Source: Smittium culicis (lineage: Eukaryota; Kickxellomycota; Harpellomycetes; Harpellales; Legeriomycetaceae). From it: a DNA stretch of 15,159 bases. Position 1 is the first letter of the stretch; each line of letters opens with the position of its first letter. Shown piece after piece: positions 1 to 8,902 of this stretch. Under the pieces are notes generated by a model. It made no database searches. It saw only the letters and a program-made list of their open reading frames with translations, and had not been told where the DNA came from. The DNA is taken from contig LSSN01001172.1 in NCBI GenBank assembly GCA_001970855.1, forward strand, positions 1 through 15,159, written 5' to 3'. The translations under genes and the position numbers were made by a program.

Positions 1-22
1 GATTGAGATTAAGGTCTCAATC
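1..22. repeat. Perfect 8-bp inverted repeat at left edge
   Basis: Bases 1-8 (GATTGAGA) are the exact reverse complement of bases 15-22 (TCTCAATC), with a 6-base loop between them. The structure touches the window edge, so a longer inverted repeat could continue outside. No function is assigned; it could be chance or the edge of a mobile-element terminal repeat. Confidence 0.4.
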
Positions 23-374
23 ATAGTTTGGAATTTACGCACTAATTTGATAGGTCCAAATATATTAAATAAAATTACAGCTATTTTCTGTTAATTTCAA
101 ATATTTCATATTTCTTTGCAAATCACTGAGAAAAGAAGAAATATTTCGTCTAAATAAATGCACATCTAAGTGTACAGCGAAAATAAACAATACTACAAAC
201 TAAACTAGCACTTATTATTCACTGCTTGAAATCAATCTCTAAAATTTCCCCCAGTTTATCTGTTCCAAAAAAAATTAAAAGCATACAACTATAAGGCATT
301 TAAATATATATATAGTCGATTTGATAAAAAACGACCTTCCGAATAACAATAGCACTATAATCAAATAAAACTTT
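23..374 (+). other. Spacer upstream of the CWF18-like gene
   Basis: This is AT-rich non-coding sequence with no supported gene on either strand. It should contain the promoter and 5' leader of the gene starting at 375. The only promoter-like element I can point to is the TATA-like run at 305-314. Confidence 0.5.
305..314 (+). promoter_or_regulatory. Candidate TATA-like element for the CWF18-like gene
   Basis: TATATATATA lies about 60 bases upstream of the start codon at 375. The spacing is plausible for a fungal TATA element, but alternating TA runs are common in DNA this AT-rich, so support is weak. Confidence 0.25.
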
Positions 375-912
375 ATGGAGATCGAGTCGAAGAAGAGGAA
401 AGAGAGGTTGGAAGCCCTCAGAACTGCGCGAAAGAAAATGTAAAGCATTTTCTTTTAAACTTGTAGAATCTGTATATATTGTATAATATAATTTTATGTT
501 TTTGTGTGTGAGGTAATAGGGTTGTTGATAGAGACACGATCGATACTTTGGAGCTGAAAGTCCCGAATTCCGAGAACACTGTTGAGGCTGCGGTCGAAGG
601 AATCCTCACAGAGACGATTTCCTCCGTTCAGGAAGAGAGGAATAAAGATGAGCTTGACATCTCAAAGATCTTGCAGACGAAGCCCGATTACGACATGAAG
701 CGTATCCTCGACGCCAAACTCGATATCCTAAATTTCAAAACTCAAGCGAGCATTATCCAACTAATCAGTAACAATATTCTTTTTAAAGCTTCCTGAATAA
801 ACAATAAACCTTTTACTTTTATCCTTTTATTGTAGAATTGAGACTTGAATCTAATCCCGAACAAGAAGATTTGTCTAAAGCTGTTGGAATGCATCAATAC
901 ATGCAGAAATAA
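375..912 (+). CDS. CWF18: CWF18/CCDC12-type spliceosome-associated protein, 3 exons
   Basis: Exons 375-439, 520-767 and 836-912 join into a 129-residue protein ending in TAA. The start ATG at 375 opens a basic segment, KKRKERLEALR (residues 6-16), typical of the N-terminus of cwf18/CCDC12 proteins. The middle (about 40-75) is acidic and variable. The diagnostic C-terminal block is LDISKIL (67-73), then KPDYDMKR (76-83), then a helical stretch with KTQ (95-97). It matches the family pattern of a short acidic/hydrophobic segment, K-P-x-W/Y-D-L/M-K-R and a K-x-T-Q helix. Both introns are GT-AG and restore the frame: residue 22 (ATG) and residue 105 (AAA) are split codons. Family members associate with the Prp19/NTC spliceosome complex in the nucleus; that role is taken from homology. 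The R-N-Y motif usual between the two blocks is not evident. The gene converges on ADE4. The start is chosen because it is the ATG that brings in the basic motif. Confidence 0.82.
440..519 (+). other. Intron 1 of the CWF18-like gene (80 bases)
   Basis: The donor is GTAAAG at 440 and the acceptor ends AATAG at 519. Reading on without splicing gives a TAA stop at 441-443, immediately after residue 22. Splicing rebuilds a codon (AT+G) and continues into the long open frame of exon 2. The alternative AG at 530-531 would not keep the phase. Confidence 0.75.
768..835 (+). other. Intron 2 of the CWF18-like gene (68 bases)
   Basis: The donor is GTAACA at 768 and the acceptor is a T-rich tract ending TTGTAG at 835. 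Splicing rebuilds codon 105 (A+AA) and adds the C-terminal tail (LRLESN and onward), which continues the family's helix. Without splicing the protein would end at 794-796 with an unrelated tail. Confidence 0.75.
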
Positions 913-913
913 A
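908..913 (+). terminator. Candidate poly(A) signal overlapping the CWF18 stop
   Basis: AATAAA at 908-913 overlaps the TAA stop at 910-912. Further AATAAA copies on the same strand lie at 1037-1042, 1045-1050, 1093-1098 and 1098-1103. Use of the later ones would carry the transcript into the 3' untranslated region, or up to the end, of the convergent ADE4 gene. Such hexamers are frequent in AT-rich DNA. Confidence 0.3.
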
Positions 914-1017
914 ATTTTCCTTTTTATAATATTATTTTCTAGATGTACTACTAATATTTATAGTAAAATAACCCAATATATTCCGTCTTACAGTCACAAT
1001 ATTAAAATAATCGTATT

Positions 1018-1023
1018 TTTATT
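1018..1023 (-). terminator. Candidate poly(A) signal of ADE4
   Basis: AATAAA on the - strand (TTTATT on +) sits about 90 bases past the ADE4 stop. It is the only copy I found on this strand between the two convergent stop codons. Confidence 0.35.
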
Positions 1024-1112
1024 GTTGAAGGTAAAAAATAAAATAATAAATGAAGGAGTAAAGAAAAGTGCAAATTATCTAAAAGCATAAAAAATAAAAT
1101 AAAACCCGAAAA

Positions 1113-3010
1113 TCATCGCTCATAGATATTGTCTAGTCCTGAGATGTTAGGGCTACCTGAAAACACCGCACTGTCATTCTCGCCACGCTCATTTTCAAGA
1201 CTCTCCAAATACTTTTCTGATACTGTTCCTTCGATATAAACGCCATCGAAAACTGAAGTATCGAATTTAACAATATTGTTTGAAAACTGCCTGCACGCAT
1301 CAACCAAATCTTCGAGTTCTTGGAATATAACTTTGTCTGCACCAAGAATCTTGGCCACTTGTTCAGGGCTATTATATGCCGCAATAAGCTCATTCCTCGA
1401 AGGCATGTCAATTCCGTAAACGTTCTGGTACTTGACTGGTGGCGCTGCACTCGCGAAATACACCTTTTTAGCTCCTGCATCTTTTGCCATCTGCACTATT
1501 TCTTTGCTTGTTGTTCCACGGACAATAGAATCATCAACAATAAGAACGTTCTTGCCTTCAAACTCGTACCTCATCGCATTTAGCTTTCTCCTGACTGTTT
1601 TGCGACGCAGCTCTTGACCCGGCATGATGAATGTTCGTCCAACGTACCTATTCTTATTGAACCCTTCGCGGTATGGTCTTCCAATTACTTGAGATAGCTG
1701 CAACGCTGTGATTCTTGATGTGTCTGGTACTGGAATAACTGAATCAATATCATTGTCTTTTCCTAATACATTCATAACGGTATGTGCAAGTTTGACACCC
1801 ATGGCCATTCTCGCATCGTTTACTGGAATCCCATCAATAATAGAGTCAGCTCTAGCAAAGTACACGTACTCGAATATACATGGTGTATAATTTGGGTTCT
1901 CCAAAACTTGCTTTTTGACAACGTTATTCTTGGTGATAATTATTACTTGTCCGGGTAATACTGGCTCAATGTCCATAAATTCGAGTGCTTCTAGCGCAGC
2001 GCTTTCACTAGCCATCATATAATCGTATTTTCCAGCTATAGTAGCCGATGCTCTTCTTCCAATGCATAGCGGTCTAATGGCATTGGGGTCACGGAATCCA
2101 ATAATACCAAATCCTGCCAACATCGCAACGCATGCATAACCTCCATGACATTGCTTATAAAGCTCAGCAATAGCATTGAATATATCAGTTTCGTTAATTC
2201 TATCAATATAGAATGAAAAAAACATATTCATTATTTTTTATATTCAAAAACGAATGCTTTTTTATGAGGAATGAAGAAGTCAATAAGGGATTATCAATAT
2301 TATGAAAATAAAAGTCGGTGAGAATAGTAAATAGAGTACCTTGATTTTCCAGTTCTATCTAGATTTGTTGCAAGCATGTTTAGCAGAACTTCACTGTCAG
2401 AATCGGTGTTGATGTGCCTGTGAGCAACATTATCCAAATAGTCAGTCAATTCTTGAGTGTTTGTGATGTTACCATTCTGTAAAGTATAGATAAAAAATTT
2501 TAGAAAAAAAGTTATTTCTCAATCTACTGAGGTTTTTTTTTTTTTCGTGAGCTAAATAAAAAGATAGTTAAAAAAATGGTTACGTGGCCTAAGGCTATTC
2601 CATATGGGCTGTTGACATAAAAGGGCTGGGCTTCGGAAGAGCTGTTTGACCCAGCAGTAGGGTACCTATTGTGACCGATACCCATATTTCCGCGTAACTC
2701 TAGCATTCTATCACGGGTAAAAACTTCGCTGGTCATTCCATTTCCTTTGCATTGAAAGAATCTACCTTTCGCGGCACAGGTAATAATACCTGCAGAATCC
2801 TATTTCAGTGGTAAAAAAAGTATGAGTTTAAGAAAAAAGGATATATTATAAATATAAAAAGATAGTTGAGGAGTTAACGAGGTTTGCGAAATGTAAAGGT
2901 GGTGGTGAGGTTACCTGTCCTCTGTGTTGGAGAATATTTAGAGATTCTAAGAGCTCAGGAGCTACATTAGCACCATTGTCGGCTAAGTATATACCAGTGA
3001 TTCCACACAT
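1113..3010 (-). CDS. ADE4: Amidophosphoribosyltransferase (PRPP amidotransferase), 4 exons
   Basis: The - strand exons 2915-3010, 2584-2799, 2340-2476 and 1113-2199 join into 511 residues plus TGA, close to the yeast enzyme (510). The enzyme converts PRPP and glutamine to 5-phosphoribosylamine, the first committed step of purine synthesis, in the cytosol. The start is fixed by MCGITGI: Cys2 becomes the N-terminal nucleophile after Met removal, so there is no propeptide. The glutaminase domain (about 2-230) shows HRGQDSAG (29-36), RYPTAG (77-82), the oxyanion Asn105-Gly106 and Asp131 in the TDSDSE run. The phosphoribosyltransferase domain shows NRYVGRTFI (333-341) and the PRPP loop [14 protein letters not shown] (368-381) with the DD pair at 372-373. 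All key motifs are present, so the gene looks functional. Feedback inhibition by purine nucleotides is family knowledge, not visible here. Sampled G+C is about 35%, higher than the desert. The long open frame of the last exon begins with a false Met inside intron 3, so unspliced predictions would be wrong. Confidence 0.95.
2200..2339 (-). other. ADE4 intron 3 (140 bases)
   Basis: On the - strand the donor is GTACTC at 2339 and the acceptor ends TTGATAG at 2200. The phase-2 junction makes an AGA (Arg150) codon. Removing it joins GKSR to INETDIF, matching the continuous family alignment ahead of the GGYACV motif. Several AT-rich open triplets make the acceptor side look coding if it is not spliced. 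Confidence 0.85.
2477..2583 (-). other. ADE4 intron 2 (107 bases)
   Basis: The donor GTAACC at 2583 follows the His104 codon, and the acceptor TTTACAG ends at 2477, immediately before Asn105. The join recreates the conserved H-N-G-N oxyanion segment, which fixes both borders. The intron contains a run of 13 Ts on the + strand near 2533-2545. Confidence 0.9.
2800..2914 (-). other. ADE4 intron 1 (115 bases)
   Basis: The donor GTAACC at 2914 follows HRGQ and the acceptor AATAG ends at 2800 before DSAGI. The join gives the conserved HRGQDSAG. The phase is 0. The GTAACC donor is the same hexamer as in intron 2. Confidence 0.9.
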
Positions 3011-3300
3011 TTATCTTTAAAAATGAATTAGCTTTTTAGTACAATATTATACGTTTAAGAGAATTAGTTTTTCTTATAGGTGAGTGTGTGTGAAGCTTCT
3101 TTTAAACACAGAAAAATATAAGTGGGGAAGAGCCAGAAATACTGATTTATTAGGAAGAAATAAAGATTTTTCTAAGAAAAATGAGAAAAAAAATAAGTAA
3201 ATTGAATGATAGATTAATAGAGTTTTTATACCTACGCAAACCTACAGTATCTAAATCAATTCCATTTTTTCTTAATATTTATGATACCTAAAAAAAAAAA
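3011..3300 (-). promoter_or_regulatory. Upstream region of ADE4
   Basis: The region is AT-rich and non-coding. On the - strand it contains TATAAAAA at 3223-3230 (about 215 bases before the ATG), TATAAG near 3073-3078 and a TATAAT-like stretch close to the ATG. I saw no TGACTC site of the kind bound by yeast Bas1. None of these elements is proven, and the transcription start is unknown. Confidence 0.3.
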
Positions 3301-4500
3301 CTAGTTATTGTTTTTATGCTTAATTTGTAAGTTTGGAAAATATTTTTGATCCTATCTTATTTCGACCAACCATTTGGCTAGGATTAAATCTGATCTAATC
3401 ATATTCAGTATAGAAAAGCCTGTCTATCCTAAAATGGATTTGACACAAAACTAGCACTTAGTTTGACACCCGCGCTAATAAATTCCCCTGGCTTTAATTT
3501 GGCTTTTTCTTGGTGAATAATTTATGGCTTTTCAATCCTCCAATATCTCTTCTACACTTTAGCTTGATCTGATCCTGTTAATCCAACTGAATTTCGTTAA
3601 TTCTCAAATCTACCAGAGTATTGGTTGGCTGATACCCTGTATCAATTAGAAATTTTGAAGAAAAACGCTATCTATTAGCGATATCCAAATTATTTTGGCT
3701 CTGGAAATCACAAACTTATGCCATATCTACTTTGTATCGTCTCATTCCAAGTCCAACACTCATAGTCCTATTTAAAAACCATATTTGGATAAACAAAGTA
3801 TAAACTATTAATTATTGGTTTATCTATAATTATTAGCCAATTATATTTTAGAATAATATATTAATTATTCATTTTGTCATTTGTTTGGATAATTTTGGTA
3901 GTTCAAAAAAAGCCAAACCTTCCTGAAAGGCTCAATAGATAAAACCAGATTAGTAACTGATTAACACTGTATAAGCTTGGAGTTGTATTCTACTTGTAGT
4001 ATTATGTACTGATGAAGAAACGGAGCATTATATACTAGATTCCCTACTCGCCAAAATTTACTAGAATCTGCGATTAAATTTTAATTCATTAGATTATTGG
4101 CTGAATTATCTAACTTATTTTTATAATAGCCAACTATCCCTTAGACGGCTAATCATTTCAGGGATGGTTGGTTTTTTTTGAACTTTAAAAGCCTTTCAAC
4201 AAAGTGATAAGCTGATAAATTAATATCGATTGAAATTTTTTTATTAGCTATTGATTAAAATACATCCAATAGCATAAGAACTTTAATAGGCTTTTCCAAT
4301 TATGATTTATAAATCAGTATATGAGCATTGGCCTCGGAAAGGGTTAAAGACTCACTATCCAAAAATACTTACATATTAGGATTTTAATTAAACCTTTCAT
4401 GTGAGGTAGACTATTTTATATCTACAAAATATAGCAAACTGTGTTCATTTAAATTGCTTCAATTCCAGGGCCTTAAGAAATATAAGTATATTGTAAATAA
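3301..4500. other. Gene-free AT-rich spacer, less extreme part
   Basis: No supported gene is present on either strand. Base composition is somewhat less skewed than further right, which could reflect very old decayed sequence. I could not recognise any protein family, RNA gene or terminal repeats. The one clear structure is the hairpin plus T-run at 4130-4179. Confidence 0.5.
4130..4179 (+). other. 12-bp hairpin followed by T8
   Basis: The left arm CCAACTATCCCT (4130-4141) and right arm AGGGATGGTTGG (4160-4171) pair over 12 positions in + strand RNA, with one U-G wobble and an 18-base loop. A run of eight Ts (4172-4179) follows directly. In - strand RNA the wobble becomes an A-C mismatch, so the structure favours + strand transcription. 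A hairpin then T-run resembles an RNA polymerase III stop or an intrinsic terminator shape, but no upstream RNA gene was recognised. It could also be a decayed inverted-repeat element or chance. Confidence 0.4.
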
Positions 4501-5616
4501 TATCAAATAATATACTTATTATTAAATAATAAAAAAGTCCTAAAATTAATTTTTTTTAAAGATTGTTGGGAGAGAAAGGGTTAAAAAATTGCCTTTGAAA
4601 TTAGATATTTTTTTTCAAATAAAATAGCTCGCAAATTTACTGCGCTTTTTTTTTTTTGGACTCAATAATTCAATATAATCTGAAATTGTTGAAATAACTT
4701 GAATGTATCTACACTTGGCTTTTTAGACTATATTAATGCACCTTTTTTTAAAAGAATTGATTTCTATTACTGCTTCGTGGGAATAATCAAACACATCTAT
4801 TTATTTTTGCTGATGATTTTTTGTTCTGATACCCTATCTGGTACATTTTCCCAGTAATAAATATATTGCACAAGTTTAGAATCTAAAATAATTTGTAAAA
4901 AAACAATAGGTTAATCTTTAAATGCAATAATTAATTTACAGCTCTTCTACTAATAGCAAAATATTGGATTTTTATTCTCAGATTAAATAAATTTTTTTAT
5001 TTAACAAATTTCCCACATTGTTCGCTAACACTTCAAACCAAGAATACAAATCCTCCTCTCAATCAGCCCCCATAAGAAACAAATATCAACCATTTCCTCC
5101 ACATTTGAAAACATAAATTAACTAACTGAAATAAACCAACCCCTTTTTCAGTAATTATTGATTAATTTGAAAAAAATCTAATTTTTTCCCTCTTTTTTAA
5201 AAAAAAAACAGGAACTTTTATTCTTTTATATCTTTCTAAAAGTTCTTATCCTACTCTACCAACTTAAATCAATATAATTGAAAATTGAAAATTAAAAAAA
5301 GGGAATGATAAAAATTAACATTAGGTTATAATAATAGAACGATAATTATATTATATTAAATTGGATAAATTTCTCAAATAAAGCATTTATGGTAGTTTAT
5401 ATACGATTAAACTTATATATTAAAATATATTGCTTTAAATTCTTGGCTCTAAATCTATATAAAGTATGGGTATTAAATTAATGTACGTTTAAGCCACAAA
5501 AGATACTTTGATTTATTTATGATGCGTATATATTTTCAATTATATACTGGATTTAAATTCCTTATTAACTAATTTCGCTTGGTACTGCGATGGTTAGAAA
5601 AAAGGTATAAATGTCA

Positions 5617-5633
5617 GAGTATTCCCAATACTC
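5617..5633. repeat. Short perfect inverted repeat
   Basis: GAGTATT (5617-5623) and AATACTC (5627-5633) flank a CCC loop. It is a 7-bp perfect hairpin in one of the few slightly G/C-richer spots of the desert. No function is assigned. Confidence 0.3.
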
Positions 5634-8600
5634 CACCTAGAACTTTAAAATTTGGTTATAGGGGTTTTCTTCAGTTAAATTGGAGCCTCTTTTTCTATAC
5701 TTCTAAGAATAAAAAACCTTCTATTTACTGTTTTAATGTAATACTTATTTAAAATTATATCAAAAAAATTCCATATTCCTTCATTTTGAAAGTAAATTGT
5801 GCTTTTTATATAGCACATTTCTTCTGATATAATGATAAGAATAATGCAATTTTTTTTCTTGTAGCTTTAAAATAAATTATTAGAAAAAAAGTTAATAAAC
5901 CCTCTTTTTTTTGAATAGAAAGAAGGGAGAATATAGATGTGATTATATTATAATAAATTTTATGAATCATAAAAACTCACAAAGAAAAGATAGAATTTAT
6001 TATAAAAACTTTCAATTGTATTAAAACTCTTTGTAATAAAACTAGAATAATCATCTATTTGATTATAATGATGGTCAATTGATGAGATATTTTCTTTTTT
6101 GTAGCACTTTACAAATTTACGATAAGGGATAAATAACATGTAGACTTATTTCAAAGCATATTAAAAACATTTCATAAGCTTATTTCTAACACTCCACGAC
6201 TACTTAATGTTTACATTGACAACATTCGTATATATATCTCAAACCATACATACTTTCTTTTGTTTTTTTTCACCTCAATTCCCGATTTTCTCAAAAAAAA
6301 AATCGTTTTCGCTGATTTATGAAATGGTGCAGAAATCTTCAAATAAAATTTAGTATAACTAATAATTCTTCAATTTAACAATGTTCAATAATTATCTTTA
6401 TAACCTATTTTTAATTTCAGGGAAACAAGTTATAGCATTAATCAAAATAAAAAATTCGCCGCACCTTCGACTACTAAAAAAAATAATACTTTATCTCTAT
6501 GAGATGTATAAAAGAAAATTTTTTTAGAAATAAAAAATATTTGAATATATAAAAAGTATGAAATAGGAACTAAAACTGAAATATAGTCAAGTGTGTTAAT
6601 AGATAAATCAATTTAATTTGGTATATAATCTGAATATATTTATATATTAACTAATATTTTTGACTACTAAAAAAATCATTATCCGATACTATTTCCTCAA
6701 AACTTATAACCGTTGATATTTTTCAATAGTATAATTTTTTTAACTTTATTTTTTTCCCATTGTTGTTTAGCTTTTTTTCTTTTTAATTAAACGATAAAAT
6801 CTACTTTTGTCATAAAAAATAAACCATAAATTATTTGAACCTATTAAAATACGTTATATGACTTCTCGTTTACAAGTTCATAGCTATTCATATTAAACTT
6901 TTCATTAATAAAAAATTTCCCCTAGATTTATTAAAACTCTTAGTTCATAATTACTATTTTTAATTTTAATTCTAAAAAATACAATTTTCTGATATTTAAT
7001 TATAATAAAAAGGTCGATTTACTTTTTAATTAAGCTTTAGACTCTTTAACATAATCATATTCATTAACTAATAAGTTTTAATATTAATTTTATATTTATA
7101 AAAATATTAAATTTTTTGGTAGTTTAATAATTTAAAATTTACTATTTATTAGTATAAAATAATTTATTTTCATAAATCAATAGCGGAAGAAAAAATATTC
7201 AATTGAAAAATGAATTTTCACTGTTAAATTATAAAATTATATCTTTTTTTTTTATTTTTTAATAAAAAAAATCGGATTATATAAATAATTATAAATCCTT
7301 AAAGTTTCAATATCCATTCGTTGCTTTCTTATTTCTCTACTGAAAATTTATAAAATTTAAATACTTTTTACATTGCACCTTCTATTCTTAAATCTTTAAA
7401 TAAATTTGCAAATTCCATCTTGTATATAATACTACTACTATATAATCGCATCTAAATGCTCTAAAATTGATTTTTTTATTTTAAAAGTAAGATTTAAACT
7501 TTACTAGTAAATGAAAAAAAAACAATGATTTAATACCATTTAGCACTTCAAATTAATTGATATAACTATTTTTCTATAATAATTTAATTACATTTACTGC
7601 ATATTATAATTAGTTTTAATTAATGATTATATAGCGTGTTTTATTTTTCAGTATATAAGTTTCAGAAGAACTTATTTAAAATAATTTTTTATCTTTTTAG
7701 TTCTTATTCTAATTAAATTTATTAATAACTATTGTTTTTTTTCTCATTAATAATAAATAATCAATTCACAATATTACCATTTTATTTTTCTAAGCAATTC
7801 AATTATATTTTAATCAATAAATAAATTTATAAGCCGTCTAATTTAATTAAAATTTATTTCCTACAATAATTGCTAATTTTGGTTATTTATAAAAATTTTA
7901 TTATTTAGCTGTTAATTTTAATCGAATAATGAATGATCGAAACGAAAATATTGTATGCTGATATGAAATAAATACATTAAAACTATTTTCTTAACATTTT
8001 CTTTGTTATTTTAATCACTTTGATTTTATACCTTTTTGAATTTAAAATTGATATTAAAAATATATGATTTATTACAATTAGCCTAAATAAACAAATAAAT
8101 AAGCTTGGACATTCGTAATTATAGCTTAAAATTATTCATTATGATATGAATCAATAGGAAGAGTAAAATGATCTATGGTATATTCGCTTATTTAGAAATC
8201 TGAATAAAAATCATTTTTAATTAGTAAATAAATATAGATAATGAAACTATATAACCCGAAAGTTTTATTAATTATTATGATTCATAAATGGTTAAACTGA
8301 AAATTTTCTCGCAAAATTCATATGGTTATATGAATTTAAGGATAAATTGTATAAAAAAATGGAATATAATATATCATCCAGCTAAATTTGAAATTTCTTC
8401 ATGAATAATAAATTATTAATCTTTGGATTTTTTAAATAAATAAAATACAATATATTAGGGGCAAATATAAAAATTGTCAAAAAAATCTAGAATTATATTA
8501 TTTTATGATTCATTTTAGAAAAATGTGTATTAAAAAAATTTTAATAATTTAATTTTTAATAACTAATCTTTTATTTCATCTTCAGATCTTATAATAAGGT

Positions 8601-8882
8601 GTTTTTGAATTAATTTAGATTTTACTGCTGCTATATCTTTTAATTTATATCATAATCAGAATTATTATTACTCAGGTATTATAAACGTGAAAAAATTTTC
8701 AGTTCAATTATTTGTTAAATAAATTCTTTTTTTGGAATTTAAATTCTAAGTTCACATTTTCCTTAAATTAATTCAAATAAAATTATATATTATTAAAATT
8801 TTAGTTTAAAAACAGTGCGATATGTTTTTCCTTTTTTATTAAACACTTTTGAGATATAAAATTTAAGAATAAACAGATAAAG

Positions 8883-8902
8883 TGTAAGAAGCCACTCTTA
8901 CA
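8883..8902. repeat. Short perfect inverted repeat
   Basis: TGTAAGA (8883-8889) and TCTTACA (8896-8902) form a 7-bp stem around the loop AGCCAC. Hairpins this short arise by chance at some rate in AT-rich DNA, and no function is assigned. Confidence 0.3.

Noticed and set aside
845..1090. 81-codon + strand open frame between the two genes
   Set aside because: It has no ATG at the listed start, overlaps exon 3 of the CWF18-like gene in another frame, and has AT-rich low-information content.
1320..1890. Several + and - strand open frames within ADE4
   Set aside because: They are out-of-frame shadows of the conserved last exon of ADE4.
3366..4171. CCAACCAT at 3366-3373 and ATGGTTGG at 4164-4171 as possible terminal inverted repeats
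   Set aside because: The match does not extend much beyond eight or nine bases and no transposase or target duplication is seen.
4337..4585. 12-base direct repeat GAAAGGGTTAAA at 4337-4348 and 4574-4585
   Set aside because: There are only two copies, with no matching flanks or terminal repeat structure, so it is probably chance.
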